Assembly (NCBI GenBank): GCA_023525975.1
Contig: CM042034.1
Span: forward strand, 65,407,279-65,471,278
DNA: 64,000 nucleotides
Source: Smallanthus sonchifolius
Lineage: Eukaryota; Streptophyta; Magnoliopsida; Asterales; Asteraceae
Reading direction: 5' to 3'
Position 1 is the first letter of the stretch; each line of letters begins with the position of its first letter. Of the stretch, positions 1 through 11,405 are shown piece by piece. The translations under genes were made by a program, and so were the position numbers. The notes beneath the pieces were generated by a model, which saw only the letters and a list, made by a program, of their open reading frames with translations, ran no database searches and had not been told where the DNA came from.

Positions 1-396
1 ACCCACCCTCTCCCCTCGTGCTCATCTCCCCTTCCCCTTGACTTCATCTTGCCGGAAACCCACCATCGCCGCCATCAACACCATATCAAGTCCGGCAACT
101 CCATCACCACTTAATACCCACCACCTTCGTCAAAACCGGTATCTCTCACCACCACAGATCTCACACAGATCTTCCACCGCCATCTCCTTCCCCAATTAAT
201 TTCGTCATCTCCGCCAAGGTAGTATTTCAATTGAAGATCCAAACATGTTTGCGGTCCGTTATTGGGAATTTCCGTTTGATTTTTGCGACATGTTTCCATG
301 TAAAAAGATTTGCGACAGTCTAGCGACAAAAGGAAATTCGCTTTGCGACATCCATTGCAAAATTTTGACGCGTTTGGGATGAAAATGTGCGTAGTG
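1..396 (-). mobile_element. CACTA (En/Spm) transposon, one terminal region
   Basis: Read on the minus strand, the inner boundary at 396 starts CACTACGCACATTTTC, which is the CACTA terminus of En/Spm-type DNA transposons (TAGTG at 392-396 on plus). Just inside it lie several copies of the short subterminal motif GCGACA (about 284, 311, 323 and 345), the usual layout of transposase-binding sites in CACTA ends. The next bases, AAA at 397-399, could be the 3-bp target duplication. The other end and any transposase lie left of the window, so only one terminus can be judged. Bases 1-240 are pyrimidine-rich, without a convincing reading frame. Confidence 0.55.
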
Positions 397-1424
397 AAAA
401 TTTGTTATTTACATGGTACTTGATGATGAAGTTTTGTTGTGGTTTTAACCAAGAAACGAAATCATAATCTGCCGCCTCATCTTCTGTTTGTTAAATAGGT
501 GATGGAAGAGAGAGTTATAGATCGGTGACGATAACGGTGGCAAATTGCGTTGTTGTTGGAGGAAGTTAGCGGATGGAAATTGTCATGACCGAAGTTTCTG
601 TGGCGTTGAGGATTATATAAGGTGTGAATCGGGCAAACGACGGGAAAGTTGTAGCGACCGTTGGAGGAGACGCGTCTGAATATTTGGGTTGTGGTTCCAT
701 GAATAAAGTTTGAGAAGAGTAAAAACACACTACTTCGATAATCGTCAATTCCAATGATAGATGGGATCCAAGTTGCATTTTGAATATAGATATAATATCG
801 TTTAATAATATCCCGAGCCACGGGAGTCATGCTTCTATGTACTGTAGTCATCACCAGCTGGTCCAAAACTGAGTAAGGTATTTTGAAATCTAGGGTATAT
901 CCTCCCTAAATCACTACCTTACTTTCAAATCTATTAATGATTACCTGAAAATATTTTTGAAAATATACGTCAACGAAAGTTGGTGAATTACATTTACAAG
1001 AAACAAAACATTTTGTAGTATGATATCGTTCAACTCATATAACCATATTTTACGGTAAAATACGCATACTATACCACATTTTATACCCTAACAACTGGAA
1101 TACAAATGGGTAAAACTCCCAGAACTCTAGGTACCCTCCAGTAATGTTATTTCTCGTCAATTTGTATGAAACTAGCTATGCTATAACCTTCGCTATAGCA
1201 TATATATGAATTTGATCAAATCATACGTATAAAAATGGCAAGATACTTCCTGTAAGTTACCTTTGTGCTTAGATGCTTTCAACAATTTCATGCCATTTTG
1301 AAGACATAAAACATTTGTACAGTTTGATAAAAAGTATAAATGTATTCACCTTAATGTTGAGTTCCTAATTGAAAGCAACGCTATCTCGAAGATTTCTCCT
1401 GATACAGTAACACTATGTTAGGTT
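397..1424. other. AT-rich DNA without a recognised gene
   Basis: A 129-codon minus-strand reading frame (477-866) exists, but I recognise no domain and its composition is not clearly coding. A TATATAA-like string at about 615-621 lies inside it. An 8-bp inverted repeat (ATGCTATA / TATAGCAT) lies near 1178-1201. Otherwise nothing is seen; this may be decayed transposon or host intergenic DNA. Confidence 0.4.
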
Positions 1425-1638
1425 AGAGTACACCTAACTAATTATTATTTTGGTTGATATTGACTAACGCTGCCTTGGTTAGGCGTAGATGATCAGTCCA
1501 TGCCTAACTAAAGCTAGGATACCCAATGTCTACCTTAATAATAACCCTAAGGTCTATTATTATCATGGTTGATATTGGCTAACGATGCATTGGTTAAGCA
1601 TGGATGATCAGCCCATGCCTAACTAAAGCTAGGTTACC
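1425..1638. repeat. Tandem repeat, unit about 115 bp, broken by the Athila insertion
   Basis: The stretch beginning TGGTTGATATTG at 1451 recurs at 1566 with a few substitutions; both copies end in GCCTAACTAAAGCTAGG. The sequence right of the Athila-type element (from about 13067: CAATATTTACCCTAATAATA) resembles the continuation of the first unit at about 1523 (CAATGTCTACCTTAATAATA). The element therefore appears to have inserted inside this array, and the two flanks join into one repeat. Confidence 0.75.
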
Positions 1639-2470
1639 TGATGTCGTCTAGACGATCTATAAAAATAAATATAAAAACCTAACCTAGACTCCTAAGTAAT
1701 AAATGGAACACCCTCTTACTAAACCGCACTAACAGGCAAGTGAACCTATCGAGTGTAGCACAGCTTAATGGTAAACTGGATTATCGAACCCTAGAGACAC
1801 TATGTAACAATACTAGACTCTGACTCGGACTTAAAATTGATTGGTTTGGGGGGTTTACTATACTAAAGATTATCACTAAAGAATGCTATAAACTAAGGAC
1901 GACTCAACTATCAAGAGACAAAAGCTAAGATGAAATCAAGATTAGGAAGAACACTACCTATGTCGGAATGCTACTTGCAAATCACAACTTCTACCGGTTC
2001 TGGAAACTATGATGGATCTGGGTTTCTAAAGATGATAACTGTAGACAACCTAGTGGATCCCTAATCACTCTCAGGGTGTCACCAACTAAGCTACCTAAAG
2101 TGTACTAAACTCACCAGATTGTTGGATCACTTCTCAAGTATTTCCAACTATGATATTGTACCCTAATGAACGGATTACCTCTCAGTATCACCGCCACCAA
2201 TACACTCAAGGAATGCACGGGGTAATCCTAGAATAACAACTATGATTCAGACTAGCAACAATCACTAGACACCTTATACTAACACCCTCTCAGACTGTTA
2301 ACACTCGGATTCCTAATGACGAAGACTAACCGACTAATTCTCACCTCTCGGGTATTGAACTAGGACACACACTTAATTCTAATCAGCAATCAATGACAAC
2401 TCCTATGGTCACTACGCAAACCACCGAAATCACAAACCCTAAGATCTATGACCTAGCCTAAGTCTCAAAT

Positions 2471-5377
2471 TGTAATGTCCTGGATTTTTCGACCTATACT
2501 TTACTAAACCCTTGCACGTATTATTAATTCAAAACTTGAAGTTTTATCAAAACTATTTTCTTGAATAAAAATGTAGTCAAGAAAAACCCTTATACTTGAG
2601 ATATAGATATATATATGTATATAAATAAAATGTAGAAAAAAAAATTTAAAACGTTATAAGTTATGGTTATATAAATAATATAATTAATAAACTTATTTTA
2701 AATACTTAACAATGGTAAACTATAAATCCTAGGAATTTTTTTTTATAAAAGTATGAAACTTATAGAAACTTAGTTGGATTTTATAAAAATAAAACATAAT
2801 TATTTTTATATAAAAATCCAGGGACCAAATCTGCCAATCCTAAAACTTGTTTTACACTTGAAACTACATTTTAACCTAGAATGATAAAGCTTCGAAACTT
2901 CAAGGACCTGTTTTGTAATTCGATCAAACTACCTGAAACCAAAATCGGTCCCAGGTTCGACTCCCGCAAGGGGCGGTTTTTAGCTCAAATTATTCGAAAA
3001 CACGATTCCGGCCACATTCAACGAACCTCGGGCGTCGTCTCGCGCTTGCGACCCGTCCCCAAGGTGTATTAATGATCCAATCCGACCGAGGCGACGCGTG
3101 ATGTCGGTATTTACTCCGATCGGCTCAACCAATTTCCCCCTACCCGTTCACGCATTCAATGCCGAATTGGTTATAAATATCGACCCCCATATCTCAACAA
3201 CATCACTCTAAACCTCTCTCACACACCGATTTCTCAGTATCGTATCTACATTTGCCGATTCAAGCCGCGACAGCCGACTCGGAGGTCCAGACCCGTTCTC
3301 ACCCGTTCCTCCACCGTTTCAGGTAATTCTCGTGACTATCGTATTCGCCACACTCCAAAGATCAAAAGCCCTCTGTTTGATTTCATCAACAGAGGGCGAA
3401 TCGACATGTATTTAACGGGAATCGAAGCTAGGGTTCTTGAGAAATTGGGGGCGTTTGGAAGTGGTATTCATTAAATAAACTTTCCGTGTTTAAACCAACA
3501 AGACCCGTAGCCGGGATGGTTAAGTATTTGTGTCTGTTTGCCAACCCGGGGCAGGTCTTGGGTTCGATCCGGCCAAACCGGTTTTCGTCCCTTTTATTTT
3601 TTTAAGCCTTTTAAAAACAGTTTTCAAGTTTTAATAATTTCTATAAATTCTGTTAAACTCTTATGAACTTAAAAATAGATTTTTTGTATACTTTTAGGTT
3701 CTGGAACTATTTTAAATGATTTAGACTTGAAATAAACAATTCTTTAAAAATAGTTTTAAACATTTAAAAACTATAAAAATATTTTTTAGGAAATAAATTC
3801 TTTGAGTTTATCATAAACTTCTAATTATCTCTGTTTTTCTTTTAAAACCTTAAAAATAAATAAATAACTTCAAGACTTATTTATGTATATAAAACATGAG
3901 AAAATGCTTTAATTACTTTTCTAAACCTTCGTAAATCTATAAAACTTATAAAGACTTTAAGATGTTTATAAACTTATACTTTTAAAAACATGAACATCAA
4001 ATTAAATACTTACACTTGTACACTTAATAAATACTTAAGGATTTAAATGCTTTAATAAATCATAAAGGGATTATACTAATTACGTCCAATTAGATACATA
4101 TTATAAATAAATATCTATTCTTCATAATTATGTATTATCAAAGTGATTATTATAGAACCTAAACTATCATTTATCCTTCACAATTATCATTACATATATT
4201 CTTTAAATAATGGTTATAAATCGTTAATAATTATTTATTCTTCGGATGAATATTTGTTAAACCTCGATAATTATTTAGTATTTCACTTGGTCATCATTAT
4301 TACCCTATTTTCTAAATGCTTAGGAAACTTTTCGATTATTTTTACCTACTTGCGTAATTAATAATTGTAAAACTTTAAATAATTATTTTAATTAATAATT
4401 ATTCTAATCTATAAATCTATTAAACTTTGACATACAAGTCTTGTATCATTCCTTCAAAACCTTTATTATAAACTTGATTTAAACTTCATAAACACAAACC
4501 ATACCCGTCTCCCACTTGGAACCCTAGTCAATCTTAAAAATCCTAGATCCTTGTCTTAGACTTATAGAAATAAACTTGAAACTTTAGACTTATATTCTTA
4601 GGCTTATTGTGAGGATATTCTCCCTCAAAGTCTTGCAAACTTACTCTTGTCGGATACTCTTCATCCAATCCATGTGAGTATACTTAGCCCCTTTTTCCTT
4701 TCTATGCTTTTGGGGTGAAACATGTTCAAAATTCTTAAACTTATACAATTCTTGTACAACTATGACTACGTGTTTATTCTTATGTTAAACTTGAGACTTG
4801 TATGCTTAGATTAAACTTAAAACTAGCACATTCATTAACTTTGATCAAGCCTATGGTAACAATGATAGATCTATTGTATTTGACCAATCCACCTTGATTG
4901 ATTGACCCCTTCAGGGGGGAGCCCTTGGTGATTGTTACTACATTAAACTTTAAACTTGAGACTTATAAGGGTAACCTGCGGGTTATGCCTAAACTTGGTT
5001 GGAGGGTTGATGTGCACAATGTCTAACATGCTTGTTTTCTCATACTTACATTATAGAATGCATATATCATAGTGAATTGTAAATTCTTCTCAAATACTTG
5101 TTTAAACTGTGTCAAAACCTTTGTATCTCACCAACTATTTTGTAGTTGACAGATTCTTTCACATGTTTCAGGTTTACATCATGAGACTTATTCGTGATCA
5201 CATAGGATGCTTTGGACCTAGACTACTTAAATTAAATGTTGTATTCGTATTATTCTTCCTTGTATTGAATCTTAAATTATTCATTAATGAAATATCGAAA
5301 CTTTAATAGTTAACCTTGTGCTATTGAACAACCGCGTCCGCCCCGACATATAATCCGCCGTCGGTTGGGATGTGACA
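2471..5377. mobile_element. Solo LTR, chromovirus-like, with TSD CAAAT
   Basis: The insert starts TGTAATGTCC and ends GGATGTGACA. It is flanked by identical 5-bp repeats CAAAT (2466-2470 and 5378-5382), the signature of LTR-retrotransposon integration. At 2.9 kb it carries no gag or pol, so it is best read as the single LTR left after recombination between the two LTRs of a larger Gypsy element (Tekay/Del-like, judging by the ends and length). Two weak reading frames inside (2881-3072, 4143-4361) match nothing I recognise. It holds a strong hairpin at 3368-3397 and a tRNA-like stretch at 3511-3570. Confidence 0.85.
3511..3570 (+). other. tRNA/SINE-like stretch with possible pol III A and B boxes
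   Basis: TGGTTAAGTATTTG (3517-3530) resembles an A box, and GGTTCGATCC (3561-3570) matches the B-box core GGTTCGANNC. Their spacing of about 40 bases suits a tRNA or the head of a tRNA-derived SINE. I cannot fold a full cloverleaf, so a functional tRNA is not claimed. It may be a SINE remnant caught in the LTR. A second B-box-like GGTTCGACTCC lies near 2956-2966. Confidence 0.35.
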
Positions 5378-6245
5378 CAAATCGGGCTAGTGTCAATCTT
5401 TTAGCATTATGGTGCCACGGTGAGGATGGATGCTGTGCGGTTGCTTACGCTAATCAAACTGGCAGACAACCACAATCAACGCAAGGAATTGAAATCAACC
5501 ACACAATCAGATTCAAGCATGCTTATACATCATAATTAATCAAACTAGAATCGTTACAAAATCATTAAATCCATTCAACATAACCAAAACCGATAGAAAT
5601 CATAACTTTAACAAGCATTTATCGTTTAGACCTAGGCAGTATTAAAGATTTAGCCAACACACATGCTTAGAACATTCAAGACAGAAGTAAAAGACAGTAC
5701 TGGTTTCAATCAAACAAAATAAGAACAAACGAAAGAGAATTGAAACCTGGAGAAGCTATCTCTAACCACCACGGATCCAAAAGCTCCAAACTTTGATTCC
5801 AGTTGACTTCCAAACTCTCAAAATCACCCTAGAATGGTCTCTGGACCCAAGATACGAACTCTCTTCATAATGGGATTACAATTCTATAAAAATCAAAACT
5901 TGGGTTTTTTCTCGGAAATTGGGGCCCTCGCGTACCGCGAGAAAGGTTGGCCATTCCCTCGCGAAAAATTAGTCGCGCCCGGATTTGAAGTTCTTCGCGT
6001 ACTGCGAAAAATTCTCCTTTGATCTTCGCGTACCGCGAAGACTTGAAATTTCCCATATTTAACTTTTGATCTTCAGGCTTAATTCTCGTGCTCGGATTCT
6101 TCGGGTTTTCACTTGTTATTACCATGAGCACCTGTAAACATAACAACGACTCAATACGAACAAAAAATGACTCAAAACGAATACAAAACTATATAAAAAC
6201 GACACGAAACATGGTGGAAATACATGTGTGCTTTGCAACACATCA

Positions 6246-6265
6246 AACATCCCCACACATAACCT
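6246..6265 (-). promoter_or_regulatory. Polypurine tract of the non-autonomous Athila
   Basis: On the minus strand, GGTTATGTGTGGGGATGTT abuts the TGATGT start of the 3' LTR. This is the expected site for plus-strand DNA priming. The autonomous Athila has the same motif at 48280-48298. Confidence 0.75.
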
Positions 6266-8292
6266 TTTTTCGTCCTCGAAAAAGTCTGCAATGGAATCAT
6301 AACTGAGATCTAACTCTACAAACATCAATTACCAATTAGCTAAACATACTCATGCGTTAAAAAGCAACAATCAATATTTCTGTCCGATTAAACCCAACCA
6401 CCAACTATCTAGCCCCCGTAATGTGTTCTAATTCCATTCTATACAACAATCTGCCTAATCCCGTCTCACAGTCATGTTTAGGCACGAGTTAAACTATGTA
6501 GATTTGCCCACCACGTTAAACTAAGATTTACAGATTTTTAGAAATCAATGAATTATGGAATGAATGGATGGAACTGAGCGTTAATTAAAGCATAAGAACT
6601 TTCGTCCAGAGGCGTCTCAACCAAGTCACTATCCGGGAAGCTAACACATAGACTAGATTCTACACATTTAAGCACATGAATCTCACTTAGGGGTGTATTC
6701 TCCAAGTCGTTATCCCAGAGGGAAACACATAAGCAAGACTCAATTTTCAAATTAATTAAGCTCGTAGTTATGGAATTTGTGGATTTATGGAATGGACGTC
6801 ACCGAAACTCAGACTTATTCTCATAAAAAGAGAGTGGTGTGCCATGAAATAGTTTTCAAAAACCTCTAAATTTTAACTTAACGTGGTACCTATCACCCTA
6901 TGTTGACAGTTTCAGTATTACCATTATCCTAAGATGAGTACCCACAAGATATCATGATTTTTTTACGTGATTAATCCTAAGTAACACTCACAGGCTATTT
7001 AAGCTATTCAAGTTGGCTGGGTCTACCAAAACATCCCTAATTAGACGCGTTTTCTATTATTTAAATCATTTAAACAAACAAGTAGATCCAGTTGTACTAT
7101 CGTCTTCCATTTATTTTGCAAAAACTTTTGATTTCAAAGGACATTTTTCAAATTTTTCAATTTTTTTTTGGATTTTTTTTAAAAAAGACACAAACTTAAA
7201 CTCACATCCCCACACTTGAAAGACACATTGTCCTCAATGTGAAGCAAGACACAACTCAAAATAAAAATGAAAAAAATAAAAAAACAGGAAGCGACTTAGC
7301 TGGTTAATGTAGATGCAAATCAATGTCCAGCTTCGTTCTTCATCGTGTGCACCGTATAGCATTTCGGTCGCGGTTGCACACACTGCTGGGTTGCCTTTAC
7401 AAAGTGATAGAAGTAATCGTCCCGTCCGAATGGAGATTGAGTACGGGCAGGAATAACAATACCTGCAAAATAAACCTCACAACAAACCCGCAACATTAAA
7501 CTGACTCAAATAAAAGACTCACTAACTCAAACTGACTCTGGATAGATATGCAAGGAAATGTGCCAAACGTGTGACAAACACATAGACATGAATGCCACGA
7601 CAAGGTGGATCATCGGTTACGAAATAGGTTCCCCTTTCCCATGGTCGGTGGTAGAGTCGGTGAATGAGTGATATGGTTGATGGTGATGGTTATGATAGAT
7701 GGTATGATAATGATGGTACTGGATGAATGGTGTATGGTAGATGCTGATGAGTGTTGGTGACGGGTATGGGTGTAATTGTGGATGGACACGGAGAGGGGAA
7801 ACCATGGGAAACAAAAGAGTGTGGGTGAATTCAAGGCTCTCCCGCGTACCGCGAAGGAGAGTAGATAACTCCTCGCGTACCGCGAAGGAGAATACATAAC
7901 TCCTCGCGTACCGCGAGGAGTTTAAAACTCAAGCCGACCATATTAGCTATCCCTCGCGTACCGCGAGGGATTCCTCCTCAAATATCGCGTACCGCGAGAG
8001 GGCCTTGGTGACAGAAAGTTAAGAAAATTTTTAGTTTTTATACTTAGAAAAATTTTGACCCCTTAAAATTTTTGTTCACCCAATTTTTTCAAAACTCGTT
8101 CTAATGATAAAAACCAATGTAGAACATACCTAAACCTTCGTTCCCAACGATTTCCCATGCCAAATCAAGCGCGAATCCCTGCAAGACACGATACACACAA
8201 AACAAAATACCGAAAAACACAAAAATTGACACGGACTCATACCAAGAAAAGCATACAAACTCTACATCCCGGGCAAGAATCAAACAGGCCTA
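6266..8292 (-). other. Non-coding 3' region of the non-autonomous Athila with structured blocks
   Basis: No env-like or pol coding is seen in these 2 kb. Several blocks recur in the autonomous Athila: a hairpin with arms CACATTG/CAATGTG around TCCT (7224-7241); a stem-loop around CCGTATAGCATTTC (7345-7384); and the block CGAATGGAGATTGAGTAC (7427-7444). GC-rich palindromes cluster at 7842-7991, including arms ACTCCTCGCG/CGCGAGGAGT (7899-7921) and TCCCTCGCG/CGCGAGGGA (7950-7970), each with loop TAC. The reading frames around 7610-7897 and 8101-8283 are low-complexity or weak and are not taken as genes. Confidence 0.6.
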
Positions 8293-8790
8293 TCAGGGGG
8301 TTTTGTCCTTGATCCTAACCGGAACCACCTTCATTCTCCGCGGTCTCCCGGTTTTCCAGCTCAACGACAAACACACTAACACCGTATATCCCTTGTATCT
8401 ATTACCCCTTTCTTTCCACCACAGCTTAAACCTACCAGGTCCGAATATAACATTGTTCAAATATCCTAGCAGATTGTCACCCTTAAACATCCCCACACTT
8501 GGGGTTTTCACTCTCTCTAACTCACCGACGTCTCCCAACACACGGATTCTCTCACGAGGTAGCCTAGACCTAGGAGTAGTGGAACTAATGGTCGGGTCAA
8601 CACTCACCCTCTCAGAAGGCACGACGGTGCTTAGCAGCGGTTCAGGAATGGAATTAACTATGGATATGATCTCTAAACCACCACCGGGATCATCGGGATC
8701 CTCAAATCTCTCCTTTAACTTCCCCACACTTGGGGACTTGCCTATGATCGCATCCAATTCTGCCATCATCCCCAGCAGATCATCATGCAT
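8293..8790 (-). CDS. Unrecognised C-terminal reading frame of the Athila gag-pro polyprotein
   Basis: A 165-codon frame follows the protease remnant where reverse transcriptase would normally begin. It continues the protease reading frame through a stop just before it (about 8801-8803), so it was probably the C-terminal part of one polyprotein and the ATG at 8790 need not be a real start. The N-terminal half is acidic with Pro/Ser/Thr-rich stretches. The last 50 or so residues are strongly basic and aromatic (GPGRFKLWWKERGNRY and a GRPRRMK patch), which suggests nucleic-acid binding. The motif PSVG occurs twice, encoded by polypurine-like CAAGTGTGGGGA. I know no family for it and assign no function. 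Confidence 0.45.
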   Translation of the reverse strand: MHDDLLGMMAELDAIIGKSPSVGKLKERFEDPDDPGGGLEIISIVNSIPEPLLSTVVPSERVSVDPTISSTTPRSRLPRERIRVLGDVGELERVKTPSVGMFKGDNLLGYLNNVIFGPGRFKLWWKERGNRYKGYTVLVCLSLSWKTGRPRRMKVVPVRIKDKTP

Positions 8791-8803
8791 CTCATCGCCT
8801 TAA

Positions 8804-9708
8804 TCGTCCGACTCCTCTAACAACTTTTCTAACTCTACCGCCCAATCAGATGGTCCTTCTAAATTTGGGGCGGGCTCACCTATTTCTATTTCCGTATTGG
8901 AGTCCTAATGGTAGTCCATGAAGGCATCAAGCATGCACACTGAGTGACTATGCTCGCCAACATCCCCCACGGACTGTGTGACATCAAACGTAACTGACTC
9001 ATCCCCCACACGAAGTGTGAGTTTCCCGTCAAAGACATCAATCACTGCCTTGGCAGTGCGTAGGACGCCTTAAGATGAGAGGGACTCCGTTATCCACCTC
9101 CATGTCTAGAATGACAAAATCCACGTGGAACACAAATTTACCTACTTTTACTAGATGATTTCCACAATTCCCCATGGATACTTGACTAAACGGTCAGCCA
9201 AGGCTATGCTCATGCGCGTTGGCTGGGGTTCACCTAGGTCTAGCTGCTTATAAAGAGAGTATGGAATCAGATTGATACTAGCCCCTAAGTCGGCCAACGC
9301 GTGGTGCAAGGGCAAACTGCCTAGGAGACACAGAATCGTGAAACGCCCAGAATCTCCTAATTTCTCAGCCAGCTTGTTCTGCACCATCGCAGAACATTGC
9401 TCACTAAGTGAGACTTTTAAGACCTCCTCTAGCTTCTTCTTGTTGGAAAGAAGATATTTAAGGAACTTGCCATACTTTGGCATGCGCTGGAGAGTCTCTA
9501 TCAGCGGAATATTGACCTTTAGTTGTTTAAACAAGTCAAGGAAGTGACTATGCTCACTGGCTTGCTTGAATGGTAGCAAACGTGTTAGATAGGGAACACG
9601 AGTCATGTCAATCTCGGGGGTCTTCATTTCCACCCCTTTCTTCTTCTCCTCTGCCTTCTCGGCAGGCACCTCAACTACTATCTCCTCGTCTACCTGTTCC
9701 TCGGCCAT
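8804..9708 (-). pseudogene. Athila aspartic protease region, frameshifted
   Basis: The frame 9151-9708 carries an acidic, lysine-rich linker, then conserved Athila gag-pro spacer sequence (RMPKYGKFLKYLLSNKK), then the retropepsin-like site ALADLGASINL; DLGAS replaces the usual DTGA/DSGA, as is common in Athila. A frameshift near 9150 interrupts it. The next segment (GKFVFHVDFVILDMEVD, ending near 9070) and the part after a second shift continue the protease homology, with a further stop near 8908. Products would have cut the Gag polyprotein during particle assembly. RT is absent downstream. Confidence 0.75.
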
Positions 9709-9844
9709 CTTGGCATCGATTCAGCGAATCGAGCCTTCCAGTCAATCTTCTTGACCTCCTCCGATGACGGAATTTTGTACAAACTGGAGTAGGAGTCATC
9801 CTCTACAACCTCTCTCTCCTCCACACTCCTAAACGACACGGCCA

Positions 9845-11246
9845 TCACTGAAGCGTTGGACCTGAAGGTTGACCTCCCTGCCAATCCTTCAGACTCTTAG
9901 CGATGTCCTCAACCGTGCGTTTCAGATCATGGAATGCCGACTGCTGATTCTTCAGTAACGTGTCATGGCTATCCAATCTTAGCCTAGCATCCCTGTCCTG
10001 CTGGACTAAATGGGCACGCAAATGTGTCTGCGTCTCAAGCATCTCTTTGATCGAAGTCGTGTCGACACTGCTTCATGTGCTAGGTCCTGTCTCTCCTCCT
10101 CCATTCTACTGACACTGCTGACGACCATTAAACCCTGGTGGGTTATGTCCAGATCTCCATCCCGAGCCAAGTGAATTCTGATTGTTATACCCTCGGTTCT
10201 GGTACTGGTTTCCAGCATAGCTCACATGCTCTGGATCTTTGACTGGGCAGTCCCGGGTGTCGTGGCCTCCCCTGCACACTTGACACCACTTAGCACTGAG
10301 CTTCAGCTCCTTTATTTCATTGGCCATAGAAGCGAGGGCAGCAGCCACGCTAGAATCAGGAGTGACCTGATGCACACCTTTAGGAGATGTGGTGGATGAT
10401 CTAGCAGTAGGAATGGAAGTCCAAGGAGATGGGTACTGCAGTTCGGCTTGAGCGAAGCTCTCAAACATCTCCTCACATTCAACAGGCTCAAACTTCTCCA
10501 TGATGTGGCCTCCTGCAGCTGTATTGAACATCTGCTGCTTCTCGAAGGTAAAGCCATTATAGAAATTCTCCACTATTGCCCAGTCAGAGAGACCGTGCTG
10601 GGGACATCGGCTCAACAACACGTTCAACCGCTCCCAGGCCATGTGATAGGGCTTGTCAGGGTCCATCCAGAAGGAGTGGATTTGATCCCTAAGGAGAGCG
10701 GCCCTAGAAGGTGGATAGTACTTTTTAAAGAACTTGGATTTGAGATCCTCCCAAGTAGTGATCGAGTTGTCTGGGATATTATCGAGCCAAGTAGAAGCAC
10801 GCCTAGAGAGCAAGAATGGGAAGAGACGCAAGTAGATTGCGTCCATGGATACACCCATGATGTTGAAAGTATCACATAGCGCAAAGCGGGACACATGTCC
10901 GGGTGCATCCTCATCCTCAAGGCCATGGAACTGGGTGGCATGAATGATCGTACTCATGACATGTGATGGGATCTGCCAAGAATGGACATTAGAAATAGCG
11001 GGGAGCGTGATCAAAGATCTCGCGCCCGTGACCCCATCACTGGCCCTCTGGTATACTGTACGTCACGCTGGAGGATTAGCGTCGCCCATTGTAGGAAATG
11101 GAATAGGGCTAATAGGACGTACCTGGTTTTCGCACAACTGTTTCAAACACTCCCAAAAGTCGCGGGTGCGCTCGTGTAGCTCTCGCTCAGGCTCTAAGAA
11201 AGCAGAATAAGATGGTGATCCCTGTGAGCGAGTGTTGTGCATAAAC
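9845..11246 (-). pseudogene. Athila gag, interrupted
   Basis: The likely start is the ATG near 11242 (MHNTRSQG, like the gag start of the autonomous Athila). A stop at 11063-11065 precedes the main frame (10106-11014). That frame holds the plant retrotransposon gag domain (for example WEDLKSKFFKKYYPPSR and DQIHSFWMDPDKPYHMAWERL) and a single CCHC knuckle, CQVCRGGHDTRDC, near the C-terminus. Further stops at 10106-10108 and 9845-9847 and a shift before the protease disable it. Gag would form the cytoplasmic virus-like particle and bind genomic RNA. The close parallel with 56300-57857 shows both elements belong to one lineage. Confidence 0.85.
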
Positions 11247-11405
11247 ATAAAGACTCAATAGGAAAAAGAAACAGAGACTCAAAGACAGAAGGACTGAAAC
11301 ACACGTAAACACAGAAGACAAGCACACAAAACAGACTCAAAGAAAACAAATACACCAAAAATCAAACAAAGAACTAATCAGAGTTAATATTGCCATTGCC
11401 AAGTG

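Larger units (their letters stand above)
1639..6245 (-). repeat. 3' LTR of the non-autonomous Athila, split by a solo LTR
   Basis: It aligns with 11430-13061 in two blocks, 1639-2470 and 5378-6245; the intervening 2471-5377 is a later insertion. Ends are TGATGT and ACATCA. Relative to the other LTR it carries about 75 extra bases around the insertion point (from CCTAAGTCTC near 2457 to GTTGCT near 5449) and lacks a few bases near 2417. It contains GC-rich hairpins with arms around CGCG and loop TAC (5927-5941, 6024-6040). The two LTRs differ by scattered substitutions, so the insertion is not recent. Confidence 0.85.

Noticed and set aside
477..866. Minus-strand 129-codon frame near the CACTA end
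   Set aside because: No recognisable domain and weak composition; kept only as unassigned DNA.
7617..7897. His/Thr/Ser-rich minus frames
   Set aside because: Translation of TGG/GAT-rich low-complexity DNA in the Athila 3' region.
8303..8803. Plus-strand 166-codon frame
   Set aside because: Mirror of the minus-strand frame 8293-8790, which continues the protease frame in the element's direction.
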